Source of the DNA: Hydractinia symbiolongicarpus
Lineage: Eukaryota; Cnidaria; Hydrozoa; Anthoathecata; Hydractiniidae
Assembly: GCF_029227915.1 (NCBI RefSeq)
Contig: NC_079875.1
Coordinates: 868,001 to 932,000 of the forward strand
Reading direction: 5' to 3'
DNA: 64,000 nucleotides
The notes under the pieces are model-generated. The model was not told where the DNA came from. It worked only from the letters and a program-made list of their open reading frames with translations, and did not search any database. Shown here one piece after another: positions 50,381 to 61,447 of the stretch (its first letter is position 1; the number at the start of each line of letters is the position of its first letter). The position numbers and the translations under genes were made by a program.

Positions 50381-53080
50381 GAAAACATTTTTGAAAACTA
50401 CAAGTCTCATGCGTTGTGGTGGTGAAAAAATAATTTAAAAAATCGTTCGGGAAATGAGTTTACGCCCTGGGTACTTTCTTTGTATACTTTTGACTATACG
50501 GGCCGAGTCCGGGATTTACGGGAAATCGCAGGTTTTCGTTTGCCGGCGATTAAACTTCTTTTATTCAGCGTCTCATCAAAAATGAAAACATTTTTAAAAA
50601 CTACAAGTCTCATGGGCTTTAGTGGTGAAATAATAATTTAAAAAATCGTTTGGGAAATGAGTTTACTGCCTGGGTACTTTCTTTGTATACTTTTGACTAT
50701 ACGGGCCGAGTCCAGGATTTACGGGAAATCGCAGGTTTTCGTTTGCCGGCGATTAAACTTCTTTTATTCAGCGTCTCATCAAAAATGAAAACATTTCTAA
50801 AAAATACAAGTCTCATGCGTTTTAGTGGTGAAAAAGTAATTTAAAAAATCGTTCGGGAAATGAGTTTAGTCCCTGGGTACTTTCTTTGTATACTTTGGAC
50901 TATACGGGCCGAGTCCGGGATTTACGGGAAATCGCGGGTTTTCGTTTGCCGGCGATTAAACTTCTTTTAGTCAGCGACTCATCAAAAATGAAAACATATT
51001 TAAAAACTACAAGTCTCATGCGTTTTAGTGGTGAAAAAAAAATTAAAAAATCGTTCGGGAAATGAGTTTACTCCCTGGGTACTTTCTTTGTATACTTTTG
51101 ACTATACGGATCAAGTCCGGGGTTTACGGGAAATGGCGGGTTTTCGTTTGCCGGCGATTAAACTTCTTTTATTCAGCGTCTCATCAAAAATGAAGACATT
51201 TTTGAAAACTACAAGTCTCATGCGTTTTAGTGGTGAAAAAATATTTTAAAAAATCGTTCGGGAAATGAGTTTACTCACAGGGTACTTTCTTTGTATACAT
51301 TAGACTATACGGGCAAAACCCGGGATTTACGGGAAATCGCGGGTTTTCGTTTGCCGGCGATTAAACTTCTTTCATTAACCGTCTCATCAAAAATGAAAAC
51401 ATATTTGAAAACTACAAGTCTCATGCGTTTTAGTGGTGAAAAAAAAATTAAAAAATCGTTCGGGAAATGAGTTTACTCCCTGGGTACTTTCTTTGTATAC
51501 ATTCGTCTATACGGGCCAAGCCCGGGATTTACGGGAAATCGCGGGATTTCGTTTGCCCGCGATTAAACCTCTTTCATTAAGCGTCTCATCAAGAATGAAA
51601 ACATTTTTGAAAACTACAAGTCTCATGCGTTTTAGTGGTGAAAAAATGATTTAAAAAATCGTTCGGGAAATGAGTTTACTCCCTGGGTACTTTCTTTGTA
51701 TACTTTGGACTATACGGGCCGAGTCCGGGATTTACGGGAAATCGCGGGTTTTCGTTTGCCGGCGATTAAACTTCTTTTAGTCAGCGTCTCATCAAAAATG
51801 AAAACATTTCTGAAAACTACTAGTCTCATGCGTTTTAGTGGTGAAGAAATAATTTAAAAATTCGTTCGGGAAATGAGTTTACCCACTGGGTACTTTCCTT
51901 GTATACTTTTGACTATACGGGCCGAGTCCGGGATTTACGGGAAATCGCGGGTTTTCGTTTGCCGGCGATTAAACTTCTTTTATTCAGCGTCTCATCAAAA
52001 ATGAAAACATTTTTAAAAAGTACAAGTCTCATGGGCTTTAGTGGTGAAATAATAATTTAAAAAATCGTTTGAGAAATGAGTTTACTCCCTCGGTACTTTC
52101 TTTGTATACTTTTGACTATACGGGCCGAGTCCGGAACTTACGGAAAATCGCAGGTTTTCGTTTGCCGGCGATTAAACTTCTTTTATTCAGCGTCTCATCA
52201 AAAATGAAAACATTTTTAAAAACTACAAGTCTCATGCGTTTTAATGGTGAAAAAATAATTTAAAAATTCGTTAGGGAAATGAGTTTACTCACTGGGTACT
52301 TTCCTTGTATACTTTTGACTATACGGGCCGAGACCGGGATTTACGGGAAATTGCGGGTTTTCGTTTGCCGGCGATTAAACTTCTTTTATTCAGCGTCTCA
52401 TCAAAAATGAAAACATTTTTAAAAACTACAAGTCTCATGGGCTTTAGTGGTGAAATAATAATTTAAAAAATCGTTTGGGAAATGAGTTTACTCCCTCGGT
52501 ACTTTCTTTGTATACTTTTGACTATACGGGCCGAGTCCGGGATTTACGGGAAATCGCAGGTTTTCGTTTGCCGGCGATTAAACTTCTTTTATTCAGCGTC
52601 TCATCAAAAATGAAAACATTTTTAAAAACTACAAGTCTCATGGGCTTTAGTGGTGAAATAATAATTTAAAAAATCGTTTGGGAAATGAGTTTACTGCCTG
52701 GGTACTTTCTTTGTATACTTTTGACTATACGGGCCGAGTCCAGGATTTACGGGAAATCGCAGGTTTTCGTTTGCCGGCGATTAAACTTCTTTTATTCAGC
52801 GTCTCATCAAAAATGAAAACATTTCTAAAAAATACAAGTCTCATGCGTTTTAGTGGTGAAAAAGTAATTTAAAAAATCGTTCGGGAAATGAGTTTAGTCC
52901 CTGGGTACTTTCTTTGTATACTTTGGACTATACGGGCCGAGTCCGGGATTTACGGGAAATCGCGGGTTTTCGTTTGCCGGCGATTAAACTTCTTTTAGTC
53001 AGCGACTCATCAAAAATGAAAACATATTTAAAAACTACAAGTCTCATGCGTTTTAGTGGTAAAAAAAAAATTAAAAAATC
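50380..53080. repeat. 10-unit-offset relatedness (2,028 bp)
   Basis: Bases 50440-51060 continue the preceding order without most of its private variants. The GCCTGGG unit with AAAAAATACAAG and the following GAGTTTAGTCCCTGGG unit with GCGACTCATC recur at offset 2028 (50650-51050 and 52678-53080). The unit at about 51030 joins a nine-A start to the GATCAAGTCCGGGG subtype and is a hybrid. Confidence 0.7.
51250..52600. repeat. Segment recurring at 55.5-56.86 kb (21-unit offset)
   Basis: The match to 55509-56859 has an offset of 4259 (21 units less four bases). Shared markers are ATATTTTAAAAAATCG, ACATTAGAC, the nine-A start, TTTGCCCGCG with CATCAAGAATG, ACTACTAGTCTC, CCGGAACTTACGGAAAATCG and TTTTAATGG. 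It ends where one copy has CAAAAATG and the other CAAAAAGG. Confidence 0.75.
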
Positions 53081-53589
53081 GTTCGGGAAATGAGTTTACT
53101 CCCTGGGTACTTTCTTTGTATACATTCGTCTATACGGGCCAAGCCCGGGATTTACGGGAAATCGCGGGATTTCGTTTGCCCGCGATTAAACCTCTTTCAT
53201 TAAGCGTCTCATCAAAAATGAAAACATTTTTGAAAACTACAAGTCTCATGCGTTTTAGTGGTGAAAAAATAATTTAAAAAATCGTTCGGGAAATGAGTTT
53301 ACTCCCTGGGTACTTTCTTTGTATACTTTGGACTATACGGGCCGAGTCCGGGATTTACGGGAAATGGCGGGTTTTCGTTTGCCGGCGATTAAACTTCTTT
53401 TAGTCAGCGTCTCATCAAAAATGAAAACATTTTTAAAAAATACAAGTCTCATGGGCTTTCGTGGTGAAATAATAATTTAAAAAATCGTTTGGGAAATGAG
53501 TTTACTTCCTGGGTACTTTCTTTGTATACTTTTGACTATACGGGCCGAGTCCGGGATTTATGGGAAATCGCAGGTTTTCGTTTGCCGGC

Positions 53590-55617
53590 GATTAAACCAC
53601 TTTCATTAAGCGTCTCATAAAAAATGAAAACATTTCTGAAAACTACAAGTCTCAAGCGTTTTAGTGGTGAAGAAATAATTTAAAAATTCGTTCGGGAAAT
53701 GAGTTTACTCACTGGGTACTTTCCTTGTATACTTTTGACTATACGGGCCGAGTCCGGGATTTACGGGAAATCGCGGGTTTTCGTTTGCCGGCGATTAAAC
53801 TTCTTTTATTCAGCGTCTCATCAAAAATGAAAACATGTTTAATAAGTACAAGTCTCATGGGCTTTAGTGGTGAAATAATAATTTAAAAAATCGTTTGGGA
53901 AATGAGTTTACTCCCTCGGTACTTTCTTTGTATACTTTTGACTATACGGGCCGAGTCCGGGACTTACGGAAAATCGCAGGTTTTCGTTTGCCGGCGATTA
54001 AACTTCTTTTATTTAGCGTCTCATCAAAAATGAAAACATTTTTAAAAACTACAAGTCTCATGCGTTCTAGTGGTGAAAAAATAATTTAAAAATTCGTTAG
54101 GGAAATGAGTTTACTCACTGGGTACTTTCCTTGTATACTTTTGACTATACGGGCCGAGACCGGGATTTACGGGAAATTGCGGGTTTTCTTTTCCCGGCGA
54201 TTAAACTTCTTTTATTCAGCGTCTCATCAAAAATGAAAACATTTTTGAAAACTACAAGTCTCATGCGTTTAGTGGTAAAAAAATAATATAAAAAATCGTT
54301 CGGGAAATGAGTTTACTCCCTGGGTACTTTCTTTGTATACTTTTGACTATACGGGTCAAGTCCGGGGTTTACGGGAAATGGCGGGTTTTCGTTTGCCGGC
54401 GATTAAACTTCTTTTATTCAGCGTCTCATTAAAAATGAAGACATTTTTGAAAACTACAAGTCTCATGCGTTTTAGTGGTGAAAAAATATTTTAAAAAATC
54501 GTTCGGGAAATGAGTTTACTCGCAGGGTACTTTCTTTGTATACATTAGACTATACGGGCCAAACCCGGGATTTACGGGAAATCGCGGGTTTTCGTTTGCC
54601 GGCGATTAAACCACTTTCATTAAGCGTCTCATCAAAAATGAAAACATTTCTGAAAACTACAAGTCTCAAGCGTTTTAGTGGTGAAGAAATAATTTAAAAA
54701 TTCGTTCGGGAAATGAGTTTACTCACTGGGTACTTTCCTTGTATACTTTTGACTATACGGGCCGAGTCCGGGATTTACGGGAAATCGCGGGTTTTCGTTT
54801 GCCGGCGATTAAACTTCTTTTATTCAGCGTCTCATCAAAAATGAAAACATGTTTAATAAGTACAAGTCTCATGGGCTTTAGTGGTGAAATAATAATTTAA
54901 AAAATCGTTTGGGAAATGAGTTTACTCCCTCGGTACTTTCTTTGTATACTTTTGACTATACGGGCCGAGTCCGGGACTTACGGAAAATCGCAGGTTTTCG
55001 TTTGCCGGCGATTAAACTTCTTTTATTTAGCGTCTCATCAAAAATGAAAACATTTTTAAAAACTACAAGTCTCATGCGTTCTAGTGGTGAAAAAATAATT
55101 TAAAAATTCGTTAGGGAAATGAGTTTACTCACTGGGTACTTTCCTTGTATACTTTTGACTATACGGGCCGAGACCGGGATTTACGGGAAATTGCGGGTTT
55201 TCTTTTCCCGGCGATTAAACTTCTTTTATTCAGCGTCTCATCAAAAATGAAAACATTTTTGAAAACTACAAGTCTCATGCGTTTAGTGGTAAAAAAATAA
55301 TATAAAAAATCGTTCGGGAAATGAGTTTACTCCCTGGGTACTTTCTTTGTATACTTTTGACTATACGGGTCAAGTCCGGGGTTTACGGGAAATGGCGGGT
55401 TTTCGTTTGCCGGCGATTAAACTTCTTTTATTCAGCGTCTCATCAAAAATGAAGACATTTTTGAAAACTACAAGTCTCATGCGTTTTAGTGGTGAAAAAA
55501 TATTTTAAAAAATCGTTCGGGAAATGAGTTTACTCGCAGGGTACTTTCTTTGTATACATTAGACTATACGGGCCAAACCCGGGATTTACGGGAAATCGCG
55601 GGTTTTCGTTTGCCGGC
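53590..55617. repeat. 5-unit tandem duplication (1,014 bp)
   Basis: Copies run from about 53590 to 54603 and from 54604 to 55617. Shared private variants are CTCAAGCGTTTT, ACATGTTTAATAAGTACAAG, TTTATTTAGCG, GCGTTCTAGTGG, TTTTCTTTTCCCGGCG, GCGTTTAGTGGTA and CTCGCAGGG. Differences are single bases, for example CTCATAAAAAATG near 53617. The duplication junction falls near unit positions 82-107. Confidence 0.82.
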
Positions 55618-56327
55618 GATTAAACTTCTTTCATTAACCGTCTCATCAAAAATGAAAACATATTTGAAAACTACAAGTCTCATGCGTTTTAGTGGTGAAA
55701 AAAAAATTAAAAAATCGTTCGGGAAATGAGTTTACTCCCTGGGTACTTTCTTTGTATACATTCGTCTATACGGGCCAAGCCCGGGATTTACGGGAAATAG
55801 CGGGATTTCGTTTGCCCGCGATTAAACCTCTTTCATTAAGCGTCTCATCAAGAATGAAAACATTTTTGAAAACTACAAGTCTCATGCGTTTTAGTGGTGA
55901 AAAAATAATTTAAAAAATCGTTCGGGAAATGAGTTTACTCCCTGGGTACTTTCTTTGTATACTTTGGACTATACGGGCCGAGTCCGGGATTTACAGGAAA
56001 TCGCGGGTTTTCGTTTGCCGGCGATTAAACTTCTTTTAGTCAGCGTCTCATCAAAAATGAAAACATTTCTGAAAACTACTAGTCTCATGCGTTTTAGTGG
56101 TGAAGAAATAATTTAAAAATTCGTTCGGGAAATGAGTTTACTCACTGGGTACTTTCCTTGTATACTTTTGACTATACGGGCCGAGTCCGGGATTTACGGG
56201 AAATCGCGGGTTTTCGTTTGCCGGCGATTAAACTTCTTTTATTCAGCGTCTCATCAAAAATGAAAACATTTTTAAAAAGTACAAGTCTCATGGGCTTTAG
56301 TGGTGAAATAATAATTTAAAAAATCGT

Positions 56328-57951
56328 TTGGGAAATGAGTTTACTCCCTCGGTACTTTCTTTGTATACTTTTGACTATACGGGCCGAGTCCGGAACTTAC
56401 GGAAAATCGCAGGTTTTCGTTTGCCGGCGATTAAACTTCTTTTATTCAGCGTCTCATCAAAAATGAAAACATTTTTGAAAACTACAAGTCTCATGCGTTT
56501 TAATGGTGAAAAAATAATTTAAAAATTCGTTAGGGAAATGAGTTTACTCACTGGGTACTTTCCTTGTATACTTTTGACTATACGGGCCGAGCCCGGGATT
56601 TACGGGAAATTGCGGGTTTTCGTTTGCCGGCGATTAAACTTCTTTTATTCAGCGTCTCATCAAAAATGAAAACATTTTTAAAAACTACAAGTCTCATGGG
56701 ATTTAGTGGTGAAATAATAATTTAAAAAATCGTTTGGGAAATGAGTTTACTCCCTCGGTACTTTCTTTGTATACTTTTGACTATACGGGCCGAGTCCGGG
56801 ACTTACGGGAAATCGCAGGTTTTCGTTTGCCGGCGATTAAACTTCTTTTATTCAGCGTCTCATCAAAAAGGAAAACATTTTTGAAAACTACAAGTCTCAT
56901 GCGTTGTGGTGGTGAAAAAATAATTTAAAAAATCGTTCGGAAAATGAGTTTAAGCCCTGGGTACTTTCTTTGTATACTTTTGACTATACGGGCCGAGTCC
57001 GGGATTTACGGGAAATCGCAGGTTTTCGTTTGCCGGCGATTAAACTTCTTTTATTCAGCGTCTCATCAAAAATGAAAACATTTTTAAAAAGTACAAGTCT
57101 CATGGGCTTTAGTGGTGAAATAATAATTTAAAAAATCGTTTGGGAAATGAGTTTACTCCCTCGGTACTTTCTTTGTATACTTTTGACTATACGGGCCGAG
57201 TCCGGAACTTACGGAAAATCGCAGGTTTTCGTTTGCCGGCGATTAAACTTCTTTTATTCAGCGTCTCATCAAAAATGAAAACATTTTTGAAAACTACAAG
57301 TCTCATGCGTTTTAATGGTGAAAAAATAATTTAAAAATTCGTTAGGGAAATGAGTTTACTCACTGGGTACTTTCCTTGTATACTTTTGACTATACGGGCC
57401 GAGACCGGGATTTACGGGAAATTGCGGGTTTTCGTTTGCCGGCGATTAAACTTCTTTTATTCAGCGTCTCATCAAAAATGAAAACATTTTTAAAAACTAC
57501 AAGTCTCATGGGATTTAGTGGTGAAATAATAATTTAAAAAATCGTTTGGGAAATGAGTTTACTCCCTCGGTACTTTCTTTGTATACTTTTGACTATACGG
57601 GCCGAGTCCGGGACTTACGGGAAATCGCAGGTTTTCGTTTGCCGGCGATTAAACTTCTTTTATTCAGCGTCTCATCAAAAAGGAAAACATTTTTGAAAAC
57701 TACAAGTCTCATGCGTTGTGGTGGTGAAAAAATAATTTAAAAAATCGTTCGGAAAATGAGTTTAAGCCCTGGGTACTTTCTTTGTATACTTTTGACTATA
57801 CGGGCCGAGTCCGGGATTTACGGGAAATCGCAGGTTTTCGTTTGCCGGCGATTAAACTTCTTTTATTCAGCGTCTCATCAAAAATGAAAACATTTTTAAA
57901 AACTACAAGTCTCATGGGCTTTAGTGGTGAAATAATAATTTAAAAAATCGT
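56328..57951. repeat. 4-unit tandem duplication (812 bp)
   Basis: The cycle at 56328-57139 repeats at 57140-57951. Units share CCGGAACTTACGG, TTTTAATGG, CATGGGATTTAGTGG, AAAAAGGAAAAC with GCGTTGTGGTGG, and GAGTTTAAGCCCTGGG (56947 and 57759). It lies within the block copied at a 23-unit offset, so the 4-unit event probably came first. Confidence 0.8.
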
Positions 57952-59332
57952 TTGGGAAATGAGTTTACTGCCTGGGTACTTTCTTTGTATACTTTTGACT
58001 ATACGGGCCGAGTCCAGGACTTACGGGAAATCGCAGGTTTTCGTTTGCCGGCGATTAAACTTCTTTTATTCAGCGTCTCATCAAAAAGGAAAACATTTTT
58101 GAAAACTACAAGTCTCATGCGTTGTGGTGGTGAAAAAATAATTTATAAAATCGTTCGGGAAATGAGTTTACGCCCTGGGTACTTTCTTTGTATACTTTTG
58201 ACTATACGGGCCGAGTCCGGGATTTACGGGAAATCGCAGGTTTTCGTTTGCCGGCGATTAAACTTCTTTTATTCAGCGTCTCATCAAAAATGAAAACATT
58301 TTTAAAAACTACAAGTCTCATGGGCTTTAGTGGTGAAATAATAATTTAAAAAATCGTTTGGGAAATGAGTTTACTGCCTGGGTACTTTCTTTGTATACTT
58401 TTGACTATACGGGCCGAGTCCAGGATTTACGGGAAATCGCAGGTTTTCGTTTGCCGGCGATTAAACTTCTTTTATTCAGCGTCTCATCAAAAATGAAAAC
58501 ATTTCTAAAAAATACAAGTCTCATGCGTTTTAGTGGTGAAAAAGTAATTTAAAAAATCGTTCGGGAAATGAGTTTACTCCCTGGGTACTTTCTTTGTATA
58601 CTTTTGACTATACGGGCCAAGCCCGGGATTTAAGGGAAATCGCGGGTTTTCGTTTGCCGGCGATTAAACTTCTTTTTTCAGCGTCTCATCAAAAATGAAA
58701 ACATTTTTAATAAGTACAAGTCTCATGGGCTTTAGTGGTGAAATAATAATTTAAAAAATCGTTTGGGAAATGAGTTTACTCCCTCGGTACTTTCTTTGTA
58801 TACTTTTGACTATACGGGCCGAGTCCGGGACTTACGGAAAATCGCAGGTTTTCGTTTGCCGGCGATTAAACTTCTTTTATTTAGCGTCTCATCAAAAATG
58901 AAAACATTTTTGAAAACTACAAGTCTCATGCGTTCTAGTGGTGAAAAAATAATTTAAAAATTCGTTAGGGAAATGAGTTTACTCACTGGGTACTTTCCTT
59001 GTATACTTTTGACTATACGGGCCGAGACCGGGATTTACGGGAAATTGCGGGTTTTCGTTTGCCGGCGATTAAACTTCTTTTATTCAGCGTCTCATCAAAA
59101 ATGAAAACATTTTTAAAAACTACAAGTCTCATGGGCTTTAGTGGTGAAATAATAATTTAAAAAATCGTTTGGGAAATGAGTTTACTCCCTCGGTACTTTC
59201 TTTGTATACTTTTGACTATACGGGCCGAGTCCGGGATTTACGGGAAATCGCAGGTTTTCGTTTGCCGGCGATTAAACTTCTTTTATTCAGCGTCTCATCA
59301 AAAAGGAAAACATTTTTGAAAACTACAAGTCT
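56780..59332. repeat. Copy one of a 23-unit-offset block (4,668 bp)
   Basis: The segment matches 61448-64000 at a constant offset of 4668 for at least 2.5 kb. Unusual features are shared: AATTTATAAAATCG (58142 and 62810), TTTACGCCCTGGG, GGGATTTAAGGG, the shortened ACTTCTTTTTTCAGCG (58667 and 63335), TTTAATAAGTACAAG and GCGTTCTAGTGG. The match runs off the window end, so its full length is unknown. Confidence 0.83.
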
Positions 59333-59980
59333 CATGCGTTGTGGTGGTGAAAAAATAATTTAAAAAATCGTTCGGGAAATGAGTTTACACCCTGGGTACT
59401 TTCTTTTTATACTTTTAACTATACGGGCAGAGTCCAGGATTTACGGGAAATCGCGGGTTTTCGTTTTCCGGCGATTAAACTTCTTTTATTCAGCGTCTCA
59501 TCAAAAATGAAAACATTTTTAAAAACTACAAGTCTCATGGGCTTTAGTGGTGAAATAATAATTTAAAAAATCGTTTGGGAAATGAGTTTACTCCCTCGGT
59601 ACTTTCTTTGTATACTTTTGACTATACGGGCCGAGTCCGGGATTTACGGGAAATCGCAGGTTTTCGTTTGCCGGCGATTAAACTTCTTTTATTCAGCGTC
59701 TCATCAAAAAGGAAAACATTTTTGAAAACTACAAGTCTCATGCGTTGTGGTGGTGAAAAAATAATTTAAAAAATCGTTCGGGAAATGAGTTTACACCCTG
59801 GGTACTTTCTTTTTATACTTTTAACTATACGGGCCGAGTCCAGGATTTACGGGAAATCGCGGGTTTTCGTTTTCCGGCGATTAAACTTCTTTTATTCAGC
59901 GTCTCATCAAAAATGAAAACATTTTTAAAAACTACAAGTCTCATGGGCTTTAGTGGTGAAATATTAATTTAAAAAATCGT
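59169..59980. repeat. 2-unit tandem duplication (406 bp)
   Basis: The pair at 59169-59574 repeats at 59575-59980. Private markers are CTTTTTATACTTTTAAC and TTTTCCGGCG. A difference is GGGCAGAGTCC in the first copy against GGGCCGAGTCC in the second. It lies mainly beyond the block shared with 61.4-64.0 kb. Confidence 0.8.
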
Positions 59981-61447
59981 TTGGGAAATGAGTTTACTGC
60001 CTGGGTACTTTCTTTGTATACTTTTGACTATACGGGCCGAGTCCAGGATTTACGGGAAATCGCAGGTTTTCGTTTGCCGGCGATTAAACTTCTTTTATTC
60101 AGCGTCTCATCAAAAATGAAAACATTTCTAAAAACTACAAGTCTCGTGCGTTTTAGTGGTGAAAAAGTAATTTAAAAAATCGTTCGGGAAATGAGTTTAC
60201 TCCCTGGGTACTTTCTTTGTATACTTTTGACTATAAAGGCCAAGCCCGGGATTTAAGGGAAATCGCGGGTTTTCGTTTGCCGGCGATTAAACTTCTTTTA
60301 TTCAGCGTCTTATCAAAAATGAAAACATTTTTAAAAACTACAAGTCTTATGCGTTTTAGTGGTAAAAAAATAATTTAAAAAATCGTTCTGGAAATGAGTT
60401 TACTCCCTGGGTACTTTCTTTGTATACTTTTGACTATACGGGTCAAGTCCGGGGTTTACAGGAAATGTGGGGTTTTCGTTTGCCTGCGATTAAACTTCTT
60501 TTATTCAGCGTCTCATCAAAAATGAAAACATTTTTGAAAACTACAAGTCTCATGCGTTTTAGTGGTGAAAAGATAATTAAAAAAATCGTTTTGAAAATGA
60601 GTTTACTCACAGGGTACTTTCTTTGTATACATTCGACTATACGGGCCAAGCCCGGGATTTACGGGAAATCGCGGGTTTTCGTTTGCTGGCGATTAAACCA
60701 CTTTCATTAAGCGTCTCATCAAAAATGAAAACATTTCTGAAAACTACAAGTCTCATGCGTTTTAGTGGTGAAAAAATATTTTAAAAAATCGTTCGGGAAA
60801 TGAGTTTACTCACAGGGTACTGTCTTTGTATACATTCGACTATACGGGCCAAACCCGGGATTTACGGGAAATCGCGAGTTTTCGTTTGCCGGCGATTAAA
60901 CTTCTTTCATTAACCGTCTCATCAAAAATGAAAACATATTTGAAAACTACAAGTCTCATGCGTTTTAGTGGTGAAAAAATAATTTAAAAAATCGTTCCGG
61001 AAATGAGTTTACTCCCTGGGTACTTTCTTTGTATACTTTGGACTATACGGGCCGAGTCCGGGATTTACGGAAAATTGCGGGTTTTCGTTTGCCGGCGATT
61101 AAACTTCTTTTATTCAGCGTCTCATCAAAAATGAAAACATTTTTAAAAACTACAAGTCTCATGGGCTTTAGTGGTGAAATAATAATTTAAAAAATCGTTT
61201 GGGAAATGAGTTTACTCCCTCGGTACTTTCTTTGTATACTTTTGACTATACGGGCCGAGTCCGGGACTTACGGGAAATCGCAGGTTTTCGTTTGCCGGCG
61301 TTTAAACTTCTTTTATTCAGCGTCTCATCAAAAAGGAAAACATTTTTGAAAACTACAAGTCTCATGCGTTGTGGTGGTGAAAAAATAATTTAAAAAATCG
61401 TTCGGGAAATGTGTTTACCCCCTGGGTACTTTCTTTGTATACTTTTG
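59981..61447. repeat. Units in the ancestral subtype order
   Basis: Successive units are GCCTGGG with GTAATTTAA, AAGCCC with GATTTAAGGG, GGTCAAGTCCGGGG, TTTTGAAAATGAG with CACAGGG and TTTGCTGGCG, CACAGGG with AAACCC and TTCATTAACC, CTTTGGAC, and then CCCTCGG with AAAAAGG and GCGTTGTGGTGG. The same succession is seen with additions or losses at 18.4-20.5 kb and 45.8-48.2 kb. Private changes include ACTATAAAGGCC (60230) and GTACTGTCTTTG (60816). Confidence 0.7.
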
